A stretch of 21,351 nt of DNA from Scatosoma sp045645245 (GCA_045645245.1 JAZRIK010000016.1:1-21351); one strand, 5' to 3'; counted from the stretch's first letter, positions 7,288 through 15,252 are shown. Notes: generated from the letters alone by a model not told the origin. Program-made: numbers and translations.

Positions 7288-8121
7288 TTACGATTGCAAT
7301 CCGCCCGTTTCTTCGCTTGCCGTTTTGGAAATGGCGGCTTCTACGGCTAAAAAGTCTTTATCCGCGGTAAAATCGCGTTGCTTTTTATACTCGCCGCCCA
7401 ACGCTTCGATGGCGTATTTAAGCTCTTGGAATTCTACGAAACCGATACCCGTATCTTCGATACGCTCTAAAAGGATAGGCAAGGCGCGCTCATCGCCGTA
7501 CGCCGCCAAATAGCTTGCGTGCATCGGTATATTTTCGCCGCTGTTAAACGCAGTGAGTAAGACGTCGAAAATGCGCTCTTCCTTCTCTTGAACGCGCGAT
7601 AAAATTTCTAACATATATTCTTTGGCAATACCCTTTTTGTATGCGTTAAACGCGCGGTCTTTGACCAAATCGGCGTGGAATTTGAACACTTCTACGATGT
7701 CGCCTTGCAATTCTTCGTCCGCGTCCGCGCTTTCTAACAGCGCAAAATAACTATCGTACGCGCGCGCATCGTCGCCGATAAGATTAAATGCGTACGTTGC
7801 AAGCATCGGGTCTTTATCTAGCAATAAGGGCAAAAGCACGGAGAGCGCGTCGCGTTTTTCCACTTCCGCGCATAAAAATTCGGGAATAGGCACGTCGTTT
7901 TGTAAGTGTCCGCACAGCGTTTCTACCAGCTCTTCGCTCGTCATTTTCGCGTAATATTCTTTGGGCGTGCATTTGATTTTCGCAACGTAGGTGTCGCCAA
8001 ATTTTTTATAGAGCTTGGGAATAATATCTTCCCATTGTCTTTCGGTATATTTGTTTTTGTTTTCTTCCATAAATTGCGTCAACTTTTCGTCGAACAATCC
8101 GTCAAAATCAATCCATTTCAT
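7288..8121 (-). CDS. Uncharacterised alpha-helical (HEAT-like) repeat protein
   Basis: 277 residues; I do not recognise a named family. It is predicted to be almost all helical, soluble and acidic, with no signal peptide or membrane segment. The stretch from about residue 88 onward reads as repeated helix pairs (RDALSVLLPLLLDKDPMLATYAFNLIG, then a helix around EVFKFHADLVKDRAFNAYKKG, then MHASYLAAYGDERALPILLERIED), in the style of HEAT-like repeats that bind proteins. The N-terminal part contains WEDIIPKLYKKFGDTYVAKIK. Its ATG has AAGGAAA about 7 nt upstream and lies within the end of the TPR gene, a 14-bp overlap indicating translational coupling. The two repeat proteins are likely partners. 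Function unknown. Confidence 0.82.
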   Translation of the reverse strand: MKWIDFDGLFDEKLTQFMEENKNKYTERQWEDIIPKLYKKFGDTYVAKIKCTPKEYYAKMTSEELVETLCGHLQNDVPIPEFLCAEVEKRDALSVLLPLLLDKDPMLATYAFNLIGDDARAYDSYFALLESADADEELQGDIVEVFKFHADLVKDRAFNAYKKGIAKEYMLEILSRVQEKEERIFDVLLTAFNSGENIPMHASYLAAYGDERALPILLERIEDTGIGFVEFQELKYAIEALGGEYKKQRDFTADKDFLAVEAAISKTASEETGGLQS

Positions 8122-9841
8122 TTGTCGTTTCCTTGTAATCGTTGATTGTATTATCCACCAGCGCTTGATAGTGCGCCGCGTCGAGAAGAAGCTGTACTTT
8201 TTGTGCGTTTGCGCCCATAACGCCCGCCACCGCTTGCACGTCGCTGCCTAATTCTTTTATTCCGGAAAGCAGATACATCGCGCAGCATAAGTCGTCTTCG
8301 TTATCCACCATATCCAGCAAATTTTGCGTTTCCAACGCTTTGTATAAGCTCTCCGCCGTGGCTTTGAGTTTTTTACCGTACGAATCTTTCACCGCTACGA
8401 ATTTGGACGCAGCTTTTGCGTACGCCGCAATAAAGCGTTTGCGTTTTTTTCTGCCGATAACCAGCCGCAAAAGAAAAATTTTACGGTAGATATGGCAAAG
8501 CACGATGCCCAGCCACATATCTTCGTTTCTATTATACAGCATACGCAGCGTTTCTACCTTCAAAACGTCCATTACTTCACTATCGAGCAATACTTCGCGG
8601 ATAAACTCGTCCGCGCGCACGTGCTCTGCTGTCGCTAATGCCAAATACTGCAAATCGTGCTCCGCGCCGTCCATTTCGTCAAAGCACCAACGAAAATACC
8701 CGTCGTGCAAGGCGATTAAGCCAAATAACTGCGCTTCGTCCTTGGGGCTTTTGCCGATGTGAATCAGCGAACGGCATCTGCTTTCCCTTTCCGCCTTGGG
8801 GACGTGGTAAAAATAATTCATTTCGCGCAAGCGTTCCTGCATTTCTTCTTCATCGCGTAAGCGTAAGGCGTGCAAATAGAATTTTGCCACTTCCGCGTCG
8901 GGATATATCGCGCAAAGGTCGGATAACGTCTTTTCCGATTCGTCTAAACGTCCGCTTTTATACGCCGCAACCGCTTTGAAATATAGCATTCTGCCATCGT
9001 AAGGCATTTCTTTTTCTAATAGACAAAATTTTTGATACGCTTCTTCGTGCAAGCCGTTTTCACAGCACACGGTCGCTACTTTGTACAGCTCTTCCGCTTT
9101 CGTTTGTTTGAGCGAATATAAACGAAGCGCTAAATCTTTACTCTCTTGCGCTCTGCCCTGCTCTAAATATACTGCGGAAAGGGTAGCGAGCACGCGCACG
9201 TCGTTGGGATAATCTTGCAAAAGTTCCAAGCAAACGTTTTCCGCCTGCTTTTCATCGCCGGAAAGCAAATACGCAACCGCCTGCATTTCCTTTGCCTTTT
9301 CGTAGCCCTTCGCCCCTTTCGCCACCAAATCCAGCGTTTGAATGGCGCGCTTGCAATCGCCCGCCTTTAACGCGCGGCCGCCCTGCTCGATTTCTTTGGA
9401 ATAATCGGCAAGCTTGGGCGGATATACGAAGCGCAGCTTGGAATTTTTATCCTGCGAAAACGCTTCTATAATGTCTTGCTTGGTTTCTTCGGGTAAGCCC
9501 GCGTCCGCATTGATAAGCTGATTGTAATAATACGCCGCCGCAGCTTCGTTTCCTAAATTTAAGTAGTTAACGGCAATTCCTTCGTAAATTTCGGGTAAAT
9601 CATCTTCGGTTGCAATATCCAAAAAGCGATACCACCAGTTGAGCGCCGAGCCGTGCAAGCCCATTCCTTCGTAAATATCGCAAAGTCGAACGAATATATC
9701 GGGCTCCGAGCCGTATAAATCGTATTGACGGTACGCCAAACGCAACGCGGACACGTATTTGCCCTCGTTGTAATATTGATCCGCTTGCTTGCTTAACCGC
9801 TCCAAGCTATAATCGATTTTTGCCGTTTTTCGTTTGTTCAT
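8108..9841 (-). CDS. Tetratricopeptide-repeat protein of unknown role
   Basis: 577 residues, no signal peptide or membrane segment. The N-terminal about 320 residues are TPR-like helix pairs, for example ADQYYNEGKYVSALRLAYRQ (about 20-39), YEGIAVNYLNLGNEAAAAYY, AYLLSGDEKQAENVCLELLQ, ATLSAVYLEQGRAQESKDLAL and KAVAAYKSGRLDESEKTLSDL, with the usual Gly/Ala and Tyr pattern. The C-terminal about 250 residues are helical but not obviously TPR (MLYNRNEDMWLGIVLCHIYR, a basic GRKKRKRF patch, then KFVAVKDSYGKKLKATAESL) and may be a separate conserved domain. The gene starts 18 nt after the hslO stop with an AAGGTAAG ribosome site and overlaps the next gene by 14 bp. A scaffold or adaptor role is inferred from the repeats only. 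Confidence 0.85.
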   Translation of the reverse strand: MNKRKTAKIDYSLERLSKQADQYYNEGKYVSALRLAYRQYDLYGSEPDIFVRLCDIYEGMGLHGSALNWWYRFLDIATEDDLPEIYEGIAVNYLNLGNEAAAAYYYNQLINADAGLPEETKQDIIEAFSQDKNSKLRFVYPPKLADYSKEIEQGGRALKAGDCKRAIQTLDLVAKGAKGYEKAKEMQAVAYLLSGDEKQAENVCLELLQDYPNDVRVLATLSAVYLEQGRAQESKDLALRLYSLKQTKAEELYKVATVCCENGLHEEAYQKFCLLEKEMPYDGRMLYFKAVAAYKSGRLDESEKTLSDLCAIYPDAEVAKFYLHALRLRDEEEMQERLREMNYFYHVPKAERESRCRSLIHIGKSPKDEAQLFGLIALHDGYFRWCFDEMDGAEHDLQYLALATAEHVRADEFIREVLLDSEVMDVLKVETLRMLYNRNEDMWLGIVLCHIYRKIFLLRLVIGRKKRKRFIAAYAKAASKFVAVKDSYGKKLKATAESLYKALETQNLLDMVDNEDDLCCAMYLLSGIKELGSDVQAVAGVMGANAQKVQLLLDAAHYQALVDNTINDYKETTNEMD

Positions 9842-9859
9842 AACGTCTAAATACTTACC

Positions 9860-10708
9860 TTAATTAACTGTTTTTGGAAACAATCCGTCAATATCTTCGT
9901 CTGTAAAGCAATAATCGGTGTTGCAATAGTGGCAATGCACCTTGATATCCCCGTCTTCGCGTACGATACGCCGAAGTTCTTCCTCGCCCAGCGTGACGAG
10001 TACGCGGGATAAATATTCTTTCGAGCAGTTGCATTTATACTGCGCCGAGCGTACTTCCCACACGCTTTCGCCTTTGCCAAATTCCTTTTCCGCCGCCCCT
10101 TCAACGCCCAGCGATTGCATAGCGTAAAGCAAGCTATCGAGCGGATAATTTGCCGCAATGCCCAGCACCACCTCTTCGGCGAACGGCAACGGCTGTAAAA
10201 CGGCTACGCCCGCAAACGTGCAAGCGCCGTTTTCGTCTAATTCTACCGTCGTTTTGATATAGGTGGGGAGTTGTTCACTCGTTTGATAATAATGCTCAAA
10301 CGCCGCGTCGATGTCTTGGTTTTGCGGAATTGCGCACGTGCCTACGAACGGACGGCGGTATCCGTCGTCGCGAATGACTGTAAACACGCCCGTTTGACCA
10401 AACGCCGCCTTTTCTTCGCATAAAATTTGCGTATTTTGGATATAGCCGCGTAAATTTAACGCATAATTGCCCGATACGCCCAAGCTGCCCACTTCGCCGT
10501 CACATTGCAAGGAAAGGGAAATTTCGCCGCTTTCCATCTTCAACGCCGCGCTGGCAAACGCCATCGCGCAAAGCGCGCGGCCTAAAATTTTCGCGGAGTT
10601 AGGGTTCAAATGGTGCAACGCAATCGCCTGATTGACCATTTCCGTTCCGTCAATCAGCGTTAAAGATACTTGATTTTCAAAAATCAGCGTTCGTAATACG
10701 TTTTTCAT
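9860..10708 (-). CDS. hslO: Redox-regulated chaperone Hsp33
   Basis: 282 residues, the expected length for Hsp33, a cytoplasmic holdase activated by oxidation. The C-terminal zinc switch is intact: a CxC motif in YKCNCSKEYL and a CxxC motif in HCHYCNTDYC, about 30 residues apart. The N-terminal domain has the usual features (HHLNPNSAKILGRALCAMAFASAALK, IQCDGxxG-like SLQCDGEVGSLGVSG, and RDDGYRRPFVGTC). The gene begins 6 nt after the methyltransferase stop, so the two are co-transcribed and perhaps translationally coupled. The TPR gene follows after 18 nt. Confidence 0.95.
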   Translation of the reverse strand: MKNVLRTLIFENQVSLTLIDGTEMVNQAIALHHLNPNSAKILGRALCAMAFASAALKMESGEISLSLQCDGEVGSLGVSGNYALNLRGYIQNTQILCEEKAAFGQTGVFTVIRDDGYRRPFVGTCAIPQNQDIDAAFEHYYQTSEQLPTYIKTTVELDENGACTFAGVAVLQPLPFAEEVVLGIAANYPLDSLLYAMQSLGVEGAAEKEFGKGESVWEVRSAQYKCNCSKEYLSRVLVTLGEEELRRIVREDGDIKVHCHYCNTDYCFTDEDIDGLFPKTVN

Positions 10709-10714
10709 CTTTCG

Positions 10715-11449
10715 TCACCTTTTTACACAAATGAATTGCAATCTATCGCTCTCGTGCTTGTCTTCGCCCAAATGACCGCTAATTGATACAATTTCAAAGC
10801 CGTTTTCCTGCAAAGCGCAAGTAAGCGTTTCTTCCGTGTGGATATACTGCACGTGCGTTTCGTCTTTTCTTTCGTACGTATTATCGCCGCGCTTGATAAA
10901 TAAACTCACGTCCATCGTCACTTCGCTGCCCTGAATTTTATTAAAGGATATATATGTGACGTCGTCGCGATCGTCCACGCTGACAGTATTTGCAATTTTG
11001 TTTATAAATTTTCGCGGCGAGCTTACGTCAAATAAAAACACCCCGCCTTTTTTCAGCGCGCCGCCCACGTTTTTAATCGCCGCGCGTAATTTGTCGTTTG
11101 GAATATAATTAAAACAATCGTTAATCGCGGTCACGAAATCGAAACGCTTAGGGAGTTTGGTTTTGGTAATATCCCCAAGCAGGTATTCGCCGCGTACCCC
11201 TTCTTTGAGTGCCTGTTCCTGCGCGAACGAGAGCATTTGCGCGGAAATATCCATACCCGTCGTTAAATAGCCGGCTTTGTTAAACGCGCGCGTAAAATAA
11301 CCGCCGCCGCACCCCACGTCTAACCCTGTTTTTACGGGATAGGCGGAAAGCTGCGCAATTAAATACTGCGACCAGTTTTCATAGCCGCAGTCGTCGTTGA
11401 GATATTCGAACCACTTGGCAAGATGGACGTATGCCGACTGTTTACTCAT
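10715..11449 (-). CDS. Class I SAM-dependent methyltransferase
   Basis: 244 residues. The SAM-binding motif I is GLDVGCGGGYFTRAF (about 42-56), followed by the acidic residue after strand 2 in TTGMDIS and by motif IV-like DFVTAINDCFNYIP. A beta-hairpin-rich insertion near the C-terminus (DVSLFIKRGDNTYERKDETH) and the ending RLQFICVKR resemble small-molecule methyltransferases of the Methyltransf_25 type. The substrate cannot be told from sequence. The start has AAAGGTG 4 nt upstream. It is preceded by a large hairpin (11464-11490) and followed 6 nt later by hslO. Confidence 0.88.
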   Translation of the reverse strand: MSKQSAYVHLAKWFEYLNDDCGYENWSQYLIAQLSAYPVKTGLDVGCGGGYFTRAFNKAGYLTTGMDISAQMLSFAQEQALKEGVRGEYLLGDITKTKLPKRFDFVTAINDCFNYIPNDKLRAAIKNVGGALKKGGVFLFDVSSPRKFINKIANTVSVDDRDDVTYISFNKIQGSEVTMDVSLFIKRGDNTYERKDETHVQYIHTEETLTCALQENGFEIVSISGHLGEDKHESDRLQFICVKR

Positions 11450-11463
11450 AATACACCTTTATT

Positions 11464-11490
11464 CGAGCGCGGAAAAAATTTCCGCGCTCG
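11464..11490. terminator. Strong 12-bp hairpin, possible terminator or attenuator
   Basis: CGAGCGCGGAAA (11464-11475) pairs perfectly with TTTCCGCGCTCG (11479-11490) around a 3-nt loop. It lies between the stop of the membrane-protein gene (11505) and the start of the methyltransferase gene (11449). On neither strand is it followed by a real T-run (minus: AATAAAGGTG), so it is not a standard intrinsic terminator; it could be a weak terminator, a processing or stability hairpin, or an attenuator. Confidence 0.45.
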
Positions 11491-11504
11491 GTGGATTGTG
11501 CTGT

Positions 11505-12788
11505 TTATTGTCCCAAAAGCTTGGGCGGTTTTTTCTTTTTCTTTTTGCCGTCTTCTTTGTCTTGAAGCGCCTTTTCGCGTTCTTCAAATTGCTTGTTATA
11601 TTCGACGTAGCGCAAATCGTTTTTGTGTTCTTCTGCGTACGCTTCGCTGTCCTGCGCGATACTTTCTTTGCTTTCGCGCAAACGCTTTAAGTCTTCACGC
11701 GTAAACGACGTGGGCAGCTCATATACCTGCAACGAGTCGTCAATCGGTTTAATCGGGCGTTCCATAAGCTTGGATTTGCCATACACAAGCAGCATACGTT
11801 GATATTCCAGCTCCGCTTCGCTGTTTTTTTGTTGCGGCGCGGCGTCTTTATTATAGATACCCCTGCCCACTTGCGCGCCTTTGATTTTGGGATTGAGATA
11901 CTTATCAAATACCCATTGTGCAAAATCTAACCAAACGAGCAAGGTATAAGCAAGCCCGAACAAAACGAGTATGATAACCGCAATCGACGTGATAAACGTA
12001 CCGCTGATCAAGAACAATAAATACGGTAGCAAAGCAAGCGCAATGAAAAATACCGTTTGCGGCAGCGTACCGACGCTTAAAAGCACGGCGTTGCGTACTA
12101 GTTTGGTAAATTTGTTTTGATAGTTAACGCCAAGCGCAATCATCCAAAAAGCAATCATAATCGCAAATGCGATAATCAGATACGTCATTCCTTGGAAAAT
12201 GCGCATCAAGACCAAACGAAATCCTTCGTATTCTTCTACAACGAGCGCGAATTCCGACATATTCAAAAGCAAGCTGCAAAGGGAAGCAATGAGCGTTCCG
12301 ACCAGCACCGCCTGCAACGCGTTTTTATAGTTGAGCTTGATACCGCGCCAAAAATCGTTGGCAACGAAGATGCCTTCCGTCCAAACCATATTTCTGATAA
12401 CGTACATACCGCCTGCAAGCCCTACCGCCGCAATCAGCGACGAAAGAATGATGCCTACGTATAAAAACGTGGAATTTTGTATAATGAAAAGCTCCGCCAG
12501 CCCCGTTTGGTTGGGGTATGCGGGATAGCCGATACCCAAGTTTGAACCGAAAGGATACACCAAGTTATTGCCTTCTTGCAATAAAATGTATAATATGAGT
12601 ACGGCAAAAAGCGGGATAAAGAAAAGCAGCATCAGTAAATTTACCTTAAAAATTTTACCGAAATTACCTTTGAAAATATCCCAAAAAAGCGACCAACGGT
12701 TGGTCGGCAAGGTGTTTCTTGCATAGTCTTCGCTTTTTTCTTTCCCTTCGTACATACGGGAAAGCCAGCCCTGTTTTTGTTGTGCCAT
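11505..12788 (-). CDS. DUF624/YesL-like membrane protein with charged C-terminal tail
   Basis: 427 residues. About six membrane helices are visible (roughly 49-70, 109-130, 158-176, 200-221, 233-252 and 257-285). FKVNLLMLLFFIPLFAVLIL and DFWRGIKLNYKNALQAVLVG resemble the YesL/DUF624 family, often found near sugar-uptake genes. The remaining about 135 residues are hydrophilic and highly charged, probably cytoplasmic, with coiled-coil-like Glu/Lys runs (around 355-415) and a run of six lysines near the end. The usual YesL protein is about 200 residues, so the tail is an unusual addition. The family assignment is moderate. It has its own promoter (12825-12853) and an AGGAAG ribosome site. Confidence 0.83.
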   Translation of the reverse strand: MAQQKQGWLSRMYEGKEKSEDYARNTLPTNRWSLFWDIFKGNFGKIFKVNLLMLLFFIPLFAVLILYILLQEGNNLVYPFGSNLGIGYPAYPNQTGLAELFIIQNSTFLYVGIILSSLIAAVGLAGGMYVIRNMVWTEGIFVANDFWRGIKLNYKNALQAVLVGTLIASLCSLLLNMSEFALVVEEYEGFRLVLMRIFQGMTYLIIAFAIMIAFWMIALGVNYQNKFTKLVRNAVLLSVGTLPQTVFFIALALLPYLLFLISGTFITSIAVIILVLFGLAYTLLVWLDFAQWVFDKYLNPKIKGAQVGRGIYNKDAAPQQKNSEAELEYQRMLLVYGKSKLMERPIKPIDDSLQVYELPTSFTREDLKRLRESKESIAQDSEAYAEEHKNDLRYVEYNKQFEEREKALQDKEDGKKKKKKPPKLLGQ

Positions 12789-12925
12789 AACGTTCTTCCT
12801 GCAATTTTTATTTTATACTTCTCTATTTTACTACAAAATTGTGATTATTTCAAGGAATTTTCAAGAAAAATACGAATAAAATAAAAAGAAATTTCTTTTT
12901 TCCTTTTCGAGAGTGAAAAAAATCT
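12789..12925. other. AT-rich divergent intergenic spacer with an 18-bp perfect palindrome
   Basis: The spacer between the YesL-like gene and the asd promoter is very AT-rich. It contains the minus-strand promoter at 12825-12853 and a perfect palindrome (AAAAAGAAA at 12883-12891, TTTCTTTTT at 12892-12900). The palindrome could be an operator, an A/T-rich upstream element for either promoter, or a chance result of composition. No reading frame of note is present. Confidence 0.5.
12825..12853 (-). promoter_or_regulatory. Promoter of the YesL-like membrane-protein gene
   Basis: On the minus strand, TTGAAA (12848-12853), 17-bp spacer, TAAAAT (12825-12830). Both hexamers are close to the sigma-A consensus. 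The leader to the ATG at 12788 is about 30 nt. Confidence 0.62.
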
Positions 12926-12954
12926 TTGACTTTTGCCTTTTTATGTGATAAAAT
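12926..12954 (+). promoter_or_regulatory. Promoter of the riboswitch-asd-dapA-dapB operon
   Basis: TTGACT (12926-12931), 17-bp spacer, TAAAAT (12949-12954), with an extended -10 TGA (12946-12948). Transcription would begin near 12961, exactly where the riboswitch aptamer begins. Confidence 0.82.
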
Positions 12955-12960
12955 AGATAC

Positions 12961-13133
12961 GTTAAATAGAGGAGCGGACGAACAATAGTACCCGTTGCAC
13001 CGGCTTTGGACAAGCCGTTATCGTGCGACGAAGCGGGAAAGGGTATCTCCGCCGAAGCGAAAAAAGTCCCCTTTCGCTGGGCATACGGGAGAATACCCGT
13101 GTGACTGTCACCGCCCGTGATGAGCTATTTATC
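12961..13133 (+). ncRNA. Lysine riboswitch (L box) aptamer
   Basis: The conserved L-box core is present: AGAGGAGCG at the 5' side, AGTA near 12987, CGCCGAAGC (13050-13058), GCTGGG (13076-13081) and GACTGTCA (13103-13110). P1 closes as TAAATAG (12963-12969) with CTATTTA (13125-13131). Helical arms are visible: GTTGCAC (12994-13000) with GTGCGAC (13023-13029) capped by CGGCTT/AAGCCG; AGCGAAA (13056-13062) with TTTCGCT (13072-13078); and ACGGG (13085-13089) with CCCGT (13096-13100). In this class, lysine binding stabilises the aptamer and favours premature termination. The downstream terminator and the asd-dapA-dapB genes fit that use. Confidence 0.95.
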
Positions 13134-13172
13134 TCAATCGTTTCCCTATGGGAAGTTTGGATATGCTCTTTC

Positions 13173-13202
13173 GACGGGAAAAACGCCCGTCTTTTATTTT
13201 TT
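13173..13202 (+). terminator. Riboswitch expression-platform terminator
   Basis: GACGGG (13173-13178) pairs with CCCGTC (13186-13191) around a 7-nt loop, followed by TTTTATTTTTT. It lies 40 nt before the asd ATG and 42 nt after the aptamer's P1 helix. This is the expected OFF-state terminator. A CCCGT copy at 13113-13117, next to the aptamer's 3' end, could pair with the terminator's 5' arm in the competing ON structure. Confidence 0.85.
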
Positions 13203-13242
13203 AATTTGTTTTTAATTTTTACTCGTAAGGAGATAGATATTT

Positions 13243-14322
13243 ATGAAAAAGTTTAACGTTGGCGTAATCGGCGCAACCGGTATGGTTGGACAAAGATTTA
13301 TGCTGTTGCTGGAAAACCATCCTTGGTTTAACGTAAAAGTGCTTGCGGCTTCCGCGCGCTCGGCAGGTAAAACGTACAAGCAAGCGGTGGGCGAAAAATG
13401 GGCGTTTGACGTAGAAATGCCCGCAAAATATCAGGATATGGTCGTTCTCGACGCCGAAGCGGATATCGACGAAATCGCAAAGCAAGTGGATTTTGTGTTC
13501 TGCGCAGTGAATATGGACAAGGCAAAAATCCGCGCACTCGAAGAAACGTACGCGAAAAAGGAAATTCCCGTTGTGTCGAATAATTCGGCGCACCGTTTTA
13601 CCCCCGACGTGCCGATGGTAATCCCCGAAATCAACCCCGATCACATCGAAGTTATTGCGGCGCAAAAGGCGCGCTTGGGTACGAAGCGCGGGTTTATCGC
13701 GGTTAAATCCAACTGCTCGTTGCAATCGTACGTACCCCTTTTACACCCGTTAAAGGCGTTTGGAATTAAAGAAGCGGCGGTTTGCACCTATCAAGCCATT
13801 TCCGGCGCAGGCAAAACGTTCAAGACGATGCCGGAAATTTTGGATAACGTTATCCCCTATATCGGCGGCGAAGAAGAAAAGAGTGAGAAAGAACCGCTGA
13901 AAATTTGGGGCAGCATCGAAAACGGCGAAATCGTTTCCGCTACTTCCCCTGCAATCACCGCACAATGCTTGCGCGTACCCGTTTCCGACGGACATACGGC
14001 GGCGGTGTTCGTGCGTTTTGATAAAAAACCGACGAAAGACGAAATTTTGTCCGCTTGGGCTTCGTTTAAGGGCATTCCGCAAGAGCTTGCACTCCCTTCC
14101 GCGCCCGCACAATTCATTCGTTATTTCGAAGAAGACAACCGTCCGCAAGCCAAGCTGGATAGAATGGAAGGCAACGGTATGAGCGTGACCGCAGGTCGCT
14201 TGCGCGAAGACAGCGTGTACGATTATAAGTTTATCGGCTTATCGCATAATACGCTCCGCGGTGCGGCAGGCGGCGCGGTATTACTCGCAGAATTGTTAGC
14301 GGCAAAAGGATATTTTAACTAA
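13243..14322 (+). CDS. asd: Aspartate-semialdehyde dehydrogenase
   Basis: 359 residues. It reduces 4-aspartyl phosphate with NADPH to aspartate semialdehyde, the branch point for lysine/diaminopimelate and threonine/methionine. The nucleotide-binding motif GATGMVGQRF is at 10-19. The catalytic Cys is C158 in VKSNCSLQ, and the acid-base His is H251 in VSDGHTAAV. Sequence and length are those of the archaeal/fungal-like ASADH class found in many Clostridia rather than the E. coli type. ATG at 13243 has AAGGAG 10 nt upstream. It is the first gene after the lysine riboswitch and heads asd-dapA-dapB. Confidence 0.96.
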   Translation: MKKFNVGVIGATGMVGQRFMLLLENHPWFNVKVLAASARSAGKTYKQAVGEKWAFDVEMPAKYQDMVVLDAEADIDEIAKQVDFVFCAVNMDKAKIRALEETYAKKEIPVVSNNSAHRFTPDVPMVIPEINPDHIEVIAAQKARLGTKRGFIAVKSNCSLQSYVPLLHPLKAFGIKEAAVCTYQAISGAGKTFKTMPEILDNVIPYIGGEEEKSEKEPLKIWGSIENGEIVSATSPAITAQCLRVPVSDGHTAAVFVRFDKKPTKDEILSAWASFKGIPQELALPSAPAQFIRYFEEDNRPQAKLDRMEGNGMSVTAGRLREDSVYDYKFIGLSHNTLRGAAGGAVLLAELLAAKGYFN

Positions 14323-14361
14323 TCTTTCACAAAAATCGGATAAGGAGAGTACTATAAAGGT

Positions 14362-15252
14362 ATGAAAGGATTTTTTAAGGGCAGCGCAACGGCGATTATT
14401 ACCCCTTTTGATGAGAACGGCGTAAACTATACGGCGTTTGGCGAAATGATCGAACACCAAATTGCAGGCGGTACGGACGCCATCGTGTTCCTTGGCACGA
14501 CGGGCGAGCCGTCCACGATGTCTTTTGAAGAAGAACACGTTTTAATGGATTATGCCGTGAAAAAGGTGGCTGGCCGCGCGAAAGTAATTTTCGGTTGCGG
14601 CAGCAATAATACCGCCGACGCGGTTATGACGGCGCAAAAGGCGGAAAGCTACGGCGCGGACGGCTTACTCGCCGTCACCCCCTACTATAATAAATGCACG
14701 CAAAACGGCTTGGTGGCATATTATCAAGCCATTTGCTCGGCGGTTTCCATTCCCGTTATCGCGTACAACGTACCCGGTCGTACGGGTGTGGAAATTCAAC
14801 CTGCTACAATGGCGAAAATCGCGGAAATCCCCAACATCGCAGGCATCAAGGACGCGGGCGGGAATATGAGCAAAACGATGGAAACGTTCCGTCTTGTTCG
14901 CGAAAAATGCGACGTGTATTCGGGCGGAGACGCGCTCAATTTACCCATTCTGCTTTGCGGCGGCGCGGGTGTGATTTCCGTTGTGTCGAACGTTGTCCCT
15001 GCCGACGTGAAAAAGCTTTGCACTTTGGCTTTCGACGGCAAAATCGACGAAGCGGTTGCACTCAACGATAAGCTTTTGCCCCTTGCAAACGCTTGCTTTG
15101 TGGAAGTGAATCCTATCCCCGTAAAAGAAGCGATGAATTTGCTCGGCTTTGCGGCTGGCACGCCCAGAGCGCCTTTGACTAAAATCGAAAACGATAACCG
15201 CGAAAAGTTGGCTGCGGCGATGCAAAATTACGGTTTGGAGATTGTAAAATGA
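14362..15252 (+). CDS. dapA: 4-Hydroxy-tetrahydrodipicolinate synthase
   Basis: 296 residues. It condenses pyruvate with aspartate semialdehyde, the first committed step to diaminopimelate and lysine. The Schiff-base lysine is K163 in AGIKDAGGN. The proton-relay residues are T46/T47 in FLGTTGEPS and Y135 in AYNVPGRTG, where R140 also sits (carboxylate binding). It lies 39 nt after asd and its TGA stop overlaps the dapB ATG. Near the start, a clear AAGGAG (14342-14347) is 14 nt from the ATG, longer than usual, while AAAGG lies directly before the ATG; the ATG still gives the family's normal N-terminus (MKGFFKGSATAIITPF). Confidence 0.97.
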   Translation: MKGFFKGSATAIITPFDENGVNYTAFGEMIEHQIAGGTDAIVFLGTTGEPSTMSFEEEHVLMDYAVKKVAGRAKVIFGCGSNNTADAVMTAQKAESYGADGLLAVTPYYNKCTQNGLVAYYQAICSAVSIPVIAYNVPGRTGVEIQPATMAKIAEIPNIAGIKDAGGNMSKTMETFRLVREKCDVYSGGDALNLPILLCGGAGVISVVSNVVPADVKKLCTLAFDGKIDEAVALNDKLLPLANACFVEVNPIPVKEAMNLLGFAAGTPRAPLTKIENDNREKLAAAMQNYGLEIVK

